Shown here: piece by piece, positions 5,450 through 13,318 of the stretch
How positions within the stretch are numbered: the first letter of the stretch is position 1
Layout of the letters: every line of letters begins with the position of its first letter
Source: a virus
Length of the DNA stretch: 28,850 bases
IMG/VR virus record: IMGVR_UViG_3300027759_000328
Location: 1-28,850 of that record
Reading direction: 5' to 3' (one strand)
Translations under genes and position numbers: made by a program
The notes under the pieces: model-generated
What the model was told of the DNA's origin: nothing
The model's input: the letters and a program-made list of their open reading frames with translations, nothing else
The model's database searches: none

Positions 5450-7855
5450 ATGGAAAAAGGTTTATACGCCGCCCCCCTTGGGATGGACGATCAAGAAGAA
5501 GAAGCCCTTGAGATTGAGATTGTTGATCCCAAAATGGTCACGCTATCGGATGGCAGCGTAGAAATTACCTTGATCCCTGATGCCAAAGAAGATGACGATG
5601 GTGAGTTTTCTGCCAACCTTGCAGAGACGATTGATGACGGTGAGTTGCAATCCTTGGCTTCTGAATTGCTTGAATTAGTCGATGGCGATGTGAACAGCCG
5701 CAAAGACTGGGCAGATACTTACGTCAAAGGGCTAGACGTTCTTGGCTTTAAATACGAAGAGCGCACCGAACCTTGGCAAGATGCCTGCGGGGTGTACTCA
5801 ACAGTCCTTGCAGAAGCGGCGATCCGGTTTCAAGCAGAAGCTATGTCAGAGACCTTTCCTGCGGCGGGTCCAGTACGCACACAAATTATTGGCAAGATCA
5901 CACGCGAGAAAGAAGACGCTGCTAAACGTGTCGAAGCCGACATGAACTACGAACTCACAGACGTAATGGTCGAGTACCGCCCAGAGCATGAGCGTGCGTT
6001 GTACTCGCTAGGGCTAGCGGGTTCGGCATTTAAGAAGGTGTACTTTGACCCAAACTTGAACCGACAGGTTTCAATCTACATCCCTGCTGAAGATGTAATC
6101 GTGCCTTACGGTGCGTCACACATTGAGTCGGCAGAGCGCGTGACCCACATCATGCGTAAGACCAAGAACGAGGTTAAGAAGCTCCAAGCAAGTGGCTTTT
6201 ACTGTGATGTAGATTTAGGCGACCCAGAGACATTTCACACCGACATTGAGAAACGCAAAGCCGAAGAGGGTGGCTACACACTGGCAGACGATGAACGCTA
6301 CTCGTTGTGCGAAATTCACATTGACTACTGCATTCCCGGCGTTGATGATGAAGATGATCTCGCCAAGCCGTACGTCATTACAATTGAAAAGAGTACCTCT
6401 ACCGTTCTTGCTATTCGTAGGAACTGGAACCCCGAAGATGAGCTAAAGCTCAAACGCCAGCACTTCGTGCATTACGTGTATGTCCCCGGCTTTGGCTTTT
6501 ACGGCATGGGGTTGATTCATATCATCGGAGGATATGCTCGTGCGGGTACTTCTATTATTCGTCAGCTTGTTGATGCTGGCACTCTTAGTAACCTTCCCGG
6601 TGGTCTTAAGTCTCGCGGTCTGCGAGTAAAGGGCGACGACACCCCCATTGCTCCGGGTGAGTTTCGTGATGTAGACGTACCAAGCGGTGCGATCAAAGAC
6701 AACATCATGATGATGCCTTACAAGGAGCCAAGCCAAACGCTGCTGACTCTCTTGCAAAAGATCACCGATGAGGGTCGTAGACTCGGTGCAATTAGCGATA
6801 TGAACATCTCTGACATGAGTGCCAACGCACCTGTCGGGACAACACTTGCTTTGCTTGAGCGCACACTCAAACCGATGGCAGCAGTGCAGTCGCGGGTTCA
6901 CTACGCCATGAAGCAAGAGTTCAAGCTGCTCAAAGCGATCATGGCAGACTACGCGCCAGATGAGTATGAGTACGAACCAGACCAAGGCGAGCCAAAAGCC
7001 AAGAAATCTGACTACGCATTGGTAGAAGTCATCCCCGTTAGTGACCCCAACAGCAGCACAATGGCGCAGCGAGTGGTTCAGTACCAAGCTGTGTTGCAGA
7101 TGGCGCAGCAAGCCCCGCAAATTTATGACTTGCCACAACTTCACCGTCAGATGATTGAGGTGTTGGGCATAAAGAACGCCGATAAGTTGGTTCCGACCAC
7201 CGACGACCAGAAGCCAAAAGACCCCGTGTCAGAGAACATGGCAATTTTGATTGGCAAACCGGTCAAAGCGTTCATTTACCAAGACCAAGACGCGCACATT
7301 GCGGCACATACGTCCTTCATGCAAGACCCGATGATTGCCGCAGGCATGGGGCAGAACCCTATGGCACAGCAAATGATGGCGGGGCTGCAAGCTCACATTG
7401 CAGAACACATGGCGTTTAGGTATCGCAAGCAGATTGAAGAGCAATTGGGGGTGACTTTACCCGCACCAGACGAAGAATTGCCAGAAGATATTGAAGTTCA
7501 GTTGGCAAGGCTCGTTGCAGACGCTGGCAAACAACTTACTCAGGTACATCAGCAAGAAGCCGCCCAGCAACAGGCTCAACAACAGCAGCAAGACCCGTTA
7601 TTCCAGTTACAACAGGCTGAAGTTCAGATCAAGAAGGCTGATATTGACCGGAAAACGCAAAAAGACCAAGCAGATGTGCAGTTAGCTGTAGCTAAACTTG
7701 ATTTAGAGAAGGCAAAGCTAAATGTTTCGGCACAAAACGAGGCAAATCGCCTTGCATCGCAAGACAAAAACGCAGAAAACAGCCAAAAACAGGCTGCAAA
7801 CAGCCATAAATTGGACTTTTTAAAGACCTATATGGCTCCAAAAAAGGGTGAATAA
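5450..7855 (+). CDS. Portal protein, P22-like, with long C-terminal coiled coil
   Basis: This 801-residue portal forms the dodecameric ring at one head vertex through which terminase loads DNA. AAGGA sits six bases before ATG 5450. The N-terminus is acidic (1-60). The core runs from about 65 to 640, with typical pieces WADTYVKGLDVLGFKYEER, WQDACGVYSTVLAEAAIRF, AAGPVRTQIIG and LGLAGSAFKKVYFDP. These resemble portals of P22-type and related environmental phages. From about 690 on the protein is Gln-rich and then a Lys/Gln/Ala coiled coil (QQQAQQQQQDPLFQLQQAEV onward). This suits the long barrel of P22-like portals that projects into the head. It follows terL closely, and identification is firm. 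Confidence 0.92.
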   Translation: MEKGLYAAPLGMDDQEEEALEIEIVDPKMVTLSDGSVEITLIPDAKEDDDGEFSANLAETIDDGELQSLASELLELVDGDVNSRKDWADTYVKGLDVLGFKYEERTEPWQDACGVYSTVLAEAAIRFQAEAMSETFPAAGPVRTQIIGKITREKEDAAKRVEADMNYELTDVMVEYRPEHERALYSLGLAGSAFKKVYFDPNLNRQVSIYIPAEDVIVPYGASHIESAERVTHIMRKTKNEVKKLQASGFYCDVDLGDPETFHTDIEKRKAEEGGYTLADDERYSLCEIHIDYCIPGVDDEDDLAKPYVITIEKSTSTVLAIRRNWNPEDELKLKRQHFVHYVYVPGFGFYGMGLIHIIGGYARAGTSIIRQLVDAGTLSNLPGGLKSRGLRVKGDDTPIAPGEFRDVDVPSGAIKDNIMMMPYKEPSQTLLTLLQKITDEGRRLGAISDMNISDMSANAPVGTTLALLERTLKPMAAVQSRVHYAMKQEFKLLKAIMADYAPDEYEYEPDQGEPKAKKSDYALVEVIPVSDPNSSTMAQRVVQYQAVLQMAQQAPQIYDLPQLHRQMIEVLGIKNADKLVPTTDDQKPKDPVSENMAILIGKPVKAFIYQDQDAHIAAHTSFMQDPMIAAGMGQNPMAQQMMAGLQAHIAEHMAFRYRKQIEEQLGVTLPAPDEELPEDIEVQLARLVADAGKQLTQVHQQEAAQQQAQQQQQDPLFQLQQAEVQIKKADIDRKTQKDQADVQLAVAKLDLEKAKLNVSAQNEANRLASQDKNAENSQKQAANSHKLDFLKTYMAPKKGE

Positions 7856-7857
7856 GC

Positions 7858-8055
7858 ATGGCAAATACCGTCTTTGACGCGCTAATTAAAAAGTTAAACG
7901 AGCATAAAAGCTCTGCTACCGAATTACTTGCTGATGGGGCTTGTAAAGATTTTGCCCATTACAAGTATATGTGCGGACTGATTCAGGGTCTAAGTGTCGC
8001 ACAGCGTGAAATCCTCGACCTAGCGCGTAACTATATGGATGATGACAATGACTGA
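7858..8055 (+). CDS. Small conserved-type protein after portal
   Basis: This 65-residue protein starts two bases after the portal stop, with GGTG about eight bases upstream. It is predicted to be helical, with sequence such as VFDALIKKLNEHKSSATELL and GLIQGLSVAQREILDLARNY, and an acidic end (MDDDND). Short proteins of this type follow the portal gene in many environmental podophages and are usually left without function. Two cysteines (CKDF and MCGL) are not arranged as a metal site. Its position in the head operon and overlap with the next gene suggest co-expression and a minor role in head assembly, but no role is shown. Confidence 0.8.
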   Translation: MANTVFDALIKKLNEHKSSATELLADGACKDFAHYKYMCGLIQGLSVAQREILDLARNYMDDDND

Positions 8056-8419
8056 ACAAGTCGAAGTAACCGAAGAAGAAATGGAACAGCAGCTACCTAA
8101 ACCTGTTGGCTACAAGCTTCTAATCGCACTCCCAACAGTTGAGGCAGAGTTTGACTCTGGGATTCTGAAGGCGGAACGCACGCTTAACGAAGAGCGGATC
8201 ATGACAACTATTGGGTTGATCTTGGATATGGGTGCAGAAGCCTATAGCGATAAAACCCGCTTTCCAAATGGCGCTTGGTGCAAGATTGGGGATTATGTTG
8301 TTATTCGTCCACATACTGGCACACGGATTCATGTCAATGGGCAAGAGTTACGTCTAATTAACGATGACAGCATCGAAGCTGTTGTTGCCGACCCGCGTGG
8401 TATTACGCGTGCTATCTAA
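8048..8419 (+). CDS. GroES-like phage co-chaperonin
   Basis: This 123-residue protein has the GroES fold pattern. PVGYKLLIALP opens the barrel as in GroES. SGILKAERTLNEERI occupies the place of the mobile loop, which docks to GroEL. TIGLILDMGAEA, GDYVVIRPHTGTRIHVNGQE and LRLINDDSIEAVV follow as strands of the barrel. A charged N-terminal stretch (about 20 residues, Glu-rich) precedes the domain. I chose ATG 8048, overlapping the previous stop by eight bases and eight bases after GGA; ATGs at 8039 and 8042 are alternatives. T4 gp31 is the known precedent for a phage co-chaperonin needed to fold the capsid protein. Its place just before the scaffold and capsid genes fits that role. Confidence 0.82.
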   Translation: MTEQVEVTEEEMEQQLPKPVGYKLLIALPTVEAEFDSGILKAERTLNEERIMTTIGLILDMGAEAYSDKTRFPNGAWCKIGDYVVIRPHTGTRIHVNGQELRLINDDSIEAVVADPRGITRAI

Positions 8420-8429
8420 AGGATAAATT

Positions 8430-9407
8430 ATGGCAATGGAACCAGTCGAGTTTGGGTTTGAAGACCTAGACAAACAAGACTTTAAAGTTGAGGTTGAAGG
8501 TCGCGTTTCTGAAAAAGAAGTCGAGGTCGAAATCCCACAGGATAAAAAGTCAGAAGTTGAAATCGAGATTGTCGATGACACGCCGCCCAAGGATCGTGGT
8601 CGCAAACCATCTGATCCGCCAGAAGACCCCACAGACGAGGAACTAGAGGGCTACTCTGAAAAAGTGCGTAAACGCATGAGCCATTTAACCAAGGGCTACC
8701 ATGATGAACGTCGCGCAAAAGAGACCGCTTTCCGTGAGAAAGAAGAGGCTATTCGGTACGCCCAGCAAATCCTTGAAGAAAACAAAAATCTAAAGGGTAC
8801 GGTTGGCAAAAACCAAGAGGTTCTTCTTGAGCAAGCCAAACGCGCTACAGCAGGCGAGGTCGAGCAAGCCAAAGCCAAGTACAAGTTAGCTTATGAATCA
8901 GGCGACTCGGATGCCGTTGTTGCAGCGCAAGATGATTTGACTGCGGCAAAGATTAAAGCTGACCGCATAAATAATTTTAAGTTACCTACTGTACAAGCAC
9001 CAGAAACTGAAGTACAAAGACAACAAACCGCCCCCGCGCCTCAAGTTGATGAAAAGGCTGTGAATTGGCAACAAAACAATTCATGGTTTGGTTCAGATGA
9101 CGAGATGACGAGCTTCGCTCTAGGGCTGCACCAGAAATTAGTAAAACAGGGTTTAGACCCTCGCTCAGACGAATACTACGAGAAAATCAATTCTCGCATG
9201 CGCCAAGTTTTTCCAGACGAGTTCGATGCGGATGAAGAAGTTGAGGTTGAAAAACCACGGCAGAGATCAAATGTAGTCGCCCCCGCAACGCGCAGCACCG
9301 CGCCAAAGAAGATTGTGCTGACCCCCACTTCGGTAGCTCTTGCCAAACGGCTTGGAGTTCCACTTGAAGAATACGCCAAACAGGTTGCTTTAGGAATGAG
9401 GAAATAA
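8430..9407 (+). CDS. Head scaffolding protein (putative)
   Basis: This 325-residue protein starts at ATG 8430 with AAGGATAA upstream; an ATG two codons later is possible. Scaffolds guide capsid assembly and leave before DNA packaging. The evidence is its place between portal and capsid genes, very high charge and predicted helicity. An acidic N-terminus with repeated VEVE/VEIE stretches (about 15-55) is followed by a PP/DP-rich linker. A long coiled coil spans about 75-180 (KVRKRMSHLTKGYHDERRAK onward). A Gln/Pro linker near 195-205 and a C-terminal domain ending LAKRLGVPLEEYAKQVALGM follow. That last helix is a plausible capsid-binding helix, as in other scaffolds. The role is inferred from architecture. 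Confidence 0.8.
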   Translation: MAMEPVEFGFEDLDKQDFKVEVEGRVSEKEVEVEIPQDKKSEVEIEIVDDTPPKDRGRKPSDPPEDPTDEELEGYSEKVRKRMSHLTKGYHDERRAKETAFREKEEAIRYAQQILEENKNLKGTVGKNQEVLLEQAKRATAGEVEQAKAKYKLAYESGDSDAVVAAQDDLTAAKIKADRINNFKLPTVQAPETEVQRQQTAPAPQVDEKAVNWQQNNSWFGSDDEMTSFALGLHQKLVKQGLDPRSDEYYEKINSRMRQVFPDEFDADEEVEVEKPRQRSNVVAPATRSTAPKKIVLTPTSVALAKRLGVPLEEYAKQVALGMRK

Positions 9408-9409
9408 TC

Positions 9410-9865
9410 ATGGCTCAAAATCGTTTACCACAAGACATGCAAACTCGCGAAACTGATGTTCGCCCACAATCATGGGTTGACCCAGATAAACTGCCTAGCC
9501 CCAAGCCTCAGGCTGGCTGGTCATTTCGTTGGATTCGTATCTCTACACGCGGCGAGGCTGATGCCACGAATTTTTCGTCACAGATTCGTTCTGGATGGGA
9601 ACCCTGCAAAGCAGTCGATCACCCCGAAATCCAAATTCTGATCGTTGAAAATGCTCAGTTTAAGGACAATATTGTGATTGGTGGTTTGATGCTGTGCAAG
9701 CAACCAAAAGAACGTATTGCAGCACGCGAAAATTACATTAACCAAAAAAATGATAATCAGATGCGTGCTGTTGATAACAACTTCATGAAAGAAAATAATC
9801 CTGTTATGCCGCTTTTTAGTGAGCGCAAATCACGGGTTAGTTTCGGTTCCGGTAATCAAACATAG
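9410..9865 (+). CDS. Head-region structural or assembly protein, unknown
   Basis: This 151-residue protein starts at ATG 9410, two bases after the scaffold stop, with AGGA seven bases upstream. It begins with a polar segment, has a compact core (GWSFRWIRISTRGEADATNF, IQILIVENAQFKDNIVIGGL), and ends in a basic, Asn-rich helix and tail. I know similar short proteins between scaffold and capsid genes in environmental phages, without assigned function. It may be a capsid assembly or minor head protein. No enzyme motif, signal peptide or membrane segment is visible. Confidence 0.78.
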   Translation: MAQNRLPQDMQTRETDVRPQSWVDPDKLPSPKPQAGWSFRWIRISTRGEADATNFSSQIRSGWEPCKAVDHPEIQILIVENAQFKDNIVIGGLMLCKQPKERIAARENYINQKNDNQMRAVDNNFMKENNPVMPLFSERKSRVSFGSGNQT

Positions 9866-9874
9866 GAGTCTTAA

Positions 9875-10480
9875 ATGGCTTATCCAATCGTAAGCGCCCC
9901 TTACGGGCTAAAGCCGATCAACTTGATCGGTGGTCAGGTATTTTCTGGCGCGACTCGTCAAATGGAAATCGCTAGTGGCTACGCTACCAGCATTTTTTAC
10001 GGCGACCTCGTTAAACGCATTTCCGATGGCACAATCGAAAAGGACACCGGTACGACTACGGCTACTCCTTGTGGTGTGTTCCTTGGCGTAAGTTTTACCA
10101 ACGGTTCAACTGGTCAAATCCAGCAACAGCAATTTTATCCTGCCAGTACAAGCATCAAGTCTGGTACGAAAATTTTTGCAGTCGTTGCAGATGATCCAGA
10201 TACGTTGTTTCAAGTTGCCGTTGTTTCTGGCACAACCGTTATTACTGGGGTCGGCATCTCGGCTATTGGTAACAACGCAACGTTAGTTCAAAACGCTGGC
10301 TCGACCACCACTGGTGACTCGAAAGTGGCTCTTTTGGATTCGACTGCCACAACCAACACTCTGCCTATTCGCATTATTGATGTGGTACGAGACACTGCAA
10401 CCGCTGCTGATAATTTTCCAGAAGTGATCGTTAAGATTAACTTCGGAATGCATCAGTACAACAACGCAACCGGCGTATAA
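9875..10480 (+). CDS. Putative head decoration or structural protein
   Basis: This 201-residue protein starts at ATG 9875, with GGAG six bases upstream overlapping the previous stop. It begins MAYPIVSAPYGLKPINLIGG, a start I associate with a widespread family of environmental phage virion proteins found immediately before the capsid gene. The rest is rich in Gly, Thr, Ser and Val with beta-strand character and ends FPEVIVKINFGMHQYNNA. It has no cysteine-rich site, no signal peptide and no charge clusters. Directly followed by the major capsid gene, it is most likely a decoration or minor capsid protein. That role is inferred from context. Confidence 0.78.
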   Translation: MAYPIVSAPYGLKPINLIGGQVFSGATRQMEIASGYATSIFYGDLVKRISDGTIEKDTGTTTATPCGVFLGVSFTNGSTGQIQQQQFYPASTSIKSGTKIFAVVADDPDTLFQVAVVSGTTVITGVGISAIGNNATLVQNAGSTTTGDSKVALLDSTATTNTLPIRIIDVVRDTATAADNFPEVIVKINFGMHQYNNATGV

Positions 10481-10491
10481 GGAGCTAAATC

Positions 10492-11400
10492 ATGGCTATT
10501 TCACGCGCACAACTACTCAAAGAACTTCTGCCGGGCTTAAATGCCTTGTTCGGTCTTGAGTACAAAAAGTACGGCGAACAGCACAAAGAGATTTTTGAAA
10601 CAGAATCTTCAGAGCGTTCGTTTGAAGAAGAGACTAAGTTGTCTGGCTTTAATGCCGCTCCTGTTAAGAACGAAGGTTCTGCAATGGTCTATGACAACGC
10701 ACAGGAAGCTTGGACTGCACGCTACAACCACGAAACTATTGCAATGGGTTTCTCAATCACTGAAGAAGCGATTGAAGATAACTTGTACGACTCGTTGTCG
10801 TCACGTTATACCAAAGCATTGGCTCGCGGCATGGCATACACCAAGCAAGTTAAGGCTGCAAACGTCCTTAACAACGCATTCGCTTCGGGTTATACCTACG
10901 GTGACGGTGTAGTGCTTTGCTCGACTTCACATCCGCTAGTGTCTGGCGGCGTTAACAGCAACACTCAATCTACTCCTGCTGACTTGAACGAGACTTCTTT
11001 GGAAGCCGCCGTTATTCAAATCGCCGCATGGACCGATGAGCGCGGCTTGTTAATTGCAGCCAAGCCAACCAAGTTGGTTATCCCTGCCGCACTACAGTTC
11101 GTTGCAACTCGTTTGCTCGAAACCAAACTGCGTACCGGTACAACCGACAACGACATTAACGCAATCGAAAGCAACGGTTCGATCCCCGGTGGTTACACAA
11201 TCAATAACTACCTGACCGATACCAATGCGTATTTCTTGTTGACTGACGTTCCTAACGGTCTAAAGCACTTCGTTCGTACTCCTATGCAAACAGGAATGGA
11301 CGCAGACTTTGACACTGGCAACTCACGTTACAAGGCTCGCGAGCGTTATTCGTTTGGTGTGTCTGATCCGCTTGGTATCTTCGGTTCGCCCGGAGCCTAA
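10492..11400 (+). CDS. Major capsid protein, Mu gpT-like
   Basis: This 302-residue protein forms the shell of the head. ATG 10492 has AAGGAG seven bases upstream, the strongest ribosome site in the operon. Features of the Mu gpT-type capsid family include the N-terminal helix LLKELLPGLNALFGLEYKKY and ARYNHETIAMGFSITEEAIE. Further on are CSTSHPLVSGGVNSNT, a PTKLVIPAALQFVATRLLET core, and DVPNGLKHFVRTPMQTG. The protein has no long N-terminal delta domain, consistent with a separate scaffold. A strong terminator follows it, so this is the last gene of the first head operon. Mu gpT is the closest family I recognise. Confidence 0.88.
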   Translation: MAISRAQLLKELLPGLNALFGLEYKKYGEQHKEIFETESSERSFEEETKLSGFNAAPVKNEGSAMVYDNAQEAWTARYNHETIAMGFSITEEAIEDNLYDSLSSRYTKALARGMAYTKQVKAANVLNNAFASGYTYGDGVVLCSTSHPLVSGGVNSNTQSTPADLNETSLEAAVIQIAAWTDERGLLIAAKPTKLVIPAALQFVATRLLETKLRTGTTDNDINAIESNGSIPGGYTINNYLTDTNAYFLLTDVPNGLKHFVRTPMQTGMDADFDTGNSRYKARERYSFGVSDPLGIFGSPGA

Positions 11401-11410
11401 GTAGGTTAAG

Positions 11411-11440
11411 AGAAAGGGGGCTTCGGTTCCCTTTCTTTTT
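11411..11440 (+). terminator. Intrinsic terminator after the capsid gene
   Basis: AGAAAGGG (11411-11418) pairs with CCCTTTCT (11429-11436). The stem continues through two G-T pairs and C-G to a TTCG tetraloop (11422-11425), 11 pairs in all. Five T residues (11436-11440) and further T-rich DNA follow. It begins ten bases after the capsid stop codon and should end much of the head transcript. Confidence 0.9.
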
Positions 11441-11442
11441 GC

Positions 11443-11470
11443 TTGCTTTTATTTTTATTTAAGTTATTAT
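11443..11470 (+). promoter_or_regulatory. Possible promoter restarting transcription
   Basis: TTGCTT (11443-11448), a 16-base spacer and TATTAT (11465-11470) form a moderate sigma70-like promoter right after the terminator. Initiation near 11477 would place the structured leader at 11494-11546 in the 5' untranslated region of the next gene. The -35 match is weak and the DNA is generally T-rich, so this is tentative. Confidence 0.35.
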
Positions 11471-11493
11471 TGCTTTACGACTAGGACTAAATG

Positions 11494-11552
11494 CCGTATC
11501 AACCCGCCTAGGGGACGATGCACAGATGATACGGTGACTTGTGCATAAAGGA
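11494..11552 (+). promoter_or_regulatory. Structured leader, possible pseudoknot, upstream of 11560 gene
   Basis: CCGTATCA (11494-11501) is complementary to TGATACGG (11527-11534), and ATGCACA (11518-11524) to TGTGCAT (11540-11546). The pairs interlock, giving either an H-type pseudoknot or two competing hairpins. The second pair ends directly against the ribosome site AAAGGA (11547-11552) of the gene starting at 11560. It could gate translation. It resembles no riboswitch class I know. Confidence 0.5.
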
Positions 11553-11559
11553 TTCCATC

Positions 11560-12087
11560 ATGGGCTTCGCCTCACACCTTGGACCGTGGCAACTCGGTAC
11601 TGTTAAAGACACTACTGGTTCGACTTCGGGTACAGTTCGCAACATGGGTTCAACCATTGTTTCGCAGACTAAAAAAATTGACTACACCGGCACAACAGTA
11701 GCCGCTCCAAATACTACGCAGATTGCAGTTCTTCCTGCTGGCGCACAGATTATTCAAATTAACGTTGATACGACCACAGCCTTTACAGGTTCGACTGCGG
11801 CTAACGTTGTTGTTGGTTACACCGGCACAACTGCTGCGTATGTTGCCTCAACCGACATTACTTCGGCTGGTCGTATGGCTAACTCAGCCTTTGCCGCAAA
11901 ACTTGGCAACTGGGCAGGGGCTGCTACTACGGCATCACCTAACGGCGCAGGTGTTGGCTCAACAGACGTATTGGTAAACGCTATTCTGTCACCTACGGTT
12001 GCTACGGTAACTGCTGGTACGGTTCAGTACACCATCATTTACGCTGTGGCTAACTCTAACGGCTCACAAACGCCTGTGTCAGCTTAA
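11560..12087 (+). CDS. Virion structural protein, unknown
   Basis: This 175-residue protein starts at ATG 11560 with AAAGGA seven bases upstream. An in-frame TTG at 11539 lies inside the structured leader and is rejected. Composition is Ala, Thr, Gly, Ser and Val-rich and beta-prone (YTGTTVAAPNTTQIAVLPAG, ATVTAGTVQYTIIYAVANSN). It has almost no charged residues and no cysteine, as is common for phage surface proteins. Its position behind the capsid gene suggests head decoration or an accessory structural protein. A new transcription start plus a structured leader suggests its expression is tuned separately from the capsid gene. I cannot name the family. Confidence 0.78.
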   Translation: MGFASHLGPWQLGTVKDTTGSTSGTVRNMGSTIVSQTKKIDYTGTTVAAPNTTQIAVLPAGAQIIQINVDTTTAFTGSTAANVVVGYTGTTAAYVASTDITSAGRMANSAFAAKLGNWAGAATTASPNGAGVGSTDVLVNAILSPTVATVTAGTVQYTIIYAVANSNGSQTPVSA

Positions 12088-12095
12088 TCTTCTAT

Positions 12096-12111
12096 AGGGG
12101 GTTCGCCCCCT
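12096..12111 (+). terminator. Short UUCG hairpin between structural genes, weak terminator
   Basis: AGGGGG and CCCCCT form a perfect 6-bp stem around TTCG. Only GTTTAAC follows, with no T-tract, so termination would be weak. It may attenuate readthrough or protect the mRNA end of the upstream structural gene. It lies eight bases after the stop codon at 12087. Confidence 0.4.
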
Positions 12112-12133
12112 GTTTAACATCTAGGAGATTATT

Positions 12134-12640
12134 ATGATGCAAACTGACGTCAAAGCCGGACACCTAAACAACACTGGATTTATGTTGTTAGGTCGTACGC
12201 GGCTCAAAGCATTGTCTATTGTTGGCACTGCCACTGCAGGTACACTTGATGTTTTTGATACAACGACTGCGCCGGTAACAACGGCAACCTACGCTCGTTC
12301 TGGCACAACCGTTACGGTAACTAGCACTGCTCACGGGTTATCAACTGGTGATGTGCGTGGCTTTGCTTTTGCAACTGCTTCTGGTTCGTCTGCAACAAAC
12401 GGTAATTACACAATTACCAAGACAGGCGCAAACACCTTTACCTTGACTGACATTAACTCCGGCACAATTGCGGCAAGTACAGCTATGTCGTACTCAACGC
12501 TTTGGTTGTGTTCGTATGATACAGGCGCAGGTGATTTGTTCGGTAACTTTGCATTGATTCCGGGCGAAGGCATTCTTGTGCAGAACGGTATCTACATGAT
12601 TATGTCTAACATTACGTCTGCGAATATTTATTATGGCTAA
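12134..12640 (+). CDS. Virion structural protein, unknown
   Basis: This 168-residue protein starts at ATG 12134 with AGGAGA five bases upstream; a second ATG follows immediately. After an N-terminal strand-rich part (GFMLLGRTRLKALSIVGTAT) there is an inserted domain. It has a recurring phage pattern, roughly TATYARSGTTVTVTSTAHGL, then NGNYTITKTGANTFTLTDIN. This is a small beta domain found within many structural proteins. A very similar pattern (AAHG-type, NTYTI) appears in the right-edge protein at 28112. The C-terminal part is LFGNFALIPGEGILVQNGIY. It is probably a virion surface or adaptor component. It overlaps the next gene by eight bases. Confidence 0.78.
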   Translation: MMQTDVKAGHLNNTGFMLLGRTRLKALSIVGTATAGTLDVFDTTTAPVTTATYARSGTTVTVTSTAHGLSTGDVRGFAFATASGSSATNGNYTITKTGANTFTLTDINSGTIAASTAMSYSTLWLCSYDTGAGDLFGNFALIPGEGILVQNGIYMIMSNITSANIYYG

Positions 12641-12887
12641 GAAAACCCCCTCCCTTGCTATTGGTCGTGGTGAAAAGCTACCGGTCAAACAAGGGGCGGG
12701 TCTTACTGCCAAAGGTCGTGCCAAGTACAACGCAGCAACCGGATCAAACTTGAAGGCTCCACAGCCTGAAGGTGGTCCACGCAAGAAGTCGTTTTGTGCA
12801 AGGATGAGCGGTATGCCCGGACCGATGAAAGATGAGAAAGGCAGACCTACTCGTAAAGCAGCAAGTCTCAAACGGTGGAAATGCTGA
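12633..12887 (+). CDS. Small basic phage protein, RKSFCARMSG-type
   Basis: This 84-residue, strongly basic protein starts at ATG 12633, overlapping the previous stop by eight bases. It has the pieces GAGLTAKGRAKYNAATGSNL and RKKSFCARMSGMPGPMKDEK, and ends KAASLKRWKC. This belongs to a recurrent family of small basic proteins in environmental phages; from memory it matches a domain of unknown function (possibly DUF6321), not verified. Two cysteines and many Lys/Arg residues suggest nucleic-acid contact or packing inside the head. It opens a run of small basic genes. Function is unknown. Confidence 0.82.
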   Translation: MAKKTPSLAIGRGEKLPVKQGAGLTAKGRAKYNAATGSNLKAPQPEGGPRKKSFCARMSGMPGPMKDEKGRPTRKAASLKRWKC

Positions 12888-13309
12888 TGCCCAGCACATC
12901 TAAGAAACAGCATAATTTTATGTCGGCAGTCGCGCACAACCCTGCGTTTGCCAAGAAAGTTGGTGTATCTCAATCTGTGGGTAAAGACTTCAACACTGCC
13001 GATAAAGGCAAAACATTTAGGGAAGGTGGCGCTATGAAAGACATGAAAATGGACAAGGCTCAAGACAAAGCTATGGTCAAAAAAGCCGTAGGCATGCACG
13101 ACAAACAAATGCACGGTGGCAAGAAGACCGATATGGCTGCGCTCAAGAAAGGCGGCATGCCAATGGTTATGAAAGACGGTAAGAAAATGCCTGCTTTCGC
13201 TGCTAAGAAAGGCGGCATGACCAAGATGGCAAAGGGTGGCGGCGTTGAGTCTAAGGGTAAAACCGAAGGCAAGATGATTAAAATGAAGTCTGGCGGCAAA
13301 GCCTGCTAA
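12887..13309 (+). CDS. Small basic phage protein with KKGGM repeats
   Basis: This 140-residue protein starts at ATG 12887, whose A is the last base of the preceding TGA stop. An in-frame ATG four codons earlier lies inside the upstream gene and is less likely. The N-terminal domain PSTSKKQHNFMSAVAHNPAF...VGVSQSVGKDF is one I recognise from many environmental phages, with no known function. The rest is Lys, Met and Gly rich with repeated KKGGM elements, ending in a GG-x-V/KGKTEGK-type tail. Extreme Lys and Met content and no hydrophobic core suggest a flexible, nucleic-acid-binding or head-internal protein. Confidence 0.82.
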   Translation: MPSTSKKQHNFMSAVAHNPAFAKKVGVSQSVGKDFNTADKGKTFREGGAMKDMKMDKAQDKAMVKKAVGMHDKQMHGGKKTDMAALKKGGMPMVMKDGKKMPAFAAKKGGMTKMAKGGGVESKGKTEGKMIKMKSGGKAC

Positions 13310-13318
13310 GGAACCGAC

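Noticed and set aside
6443-7144. Long reverse-strand frame under the portal gene
   Set aside because: It is a shadow of the portal codons on the other strand, with no ribosome site and no recognisable protein.
11539-11559. TTG start for the structural gene at 11560
   Set aside because: It lies within the leader hairpin arm, while ATG 11560 has AAAGGA at ideal spacing.
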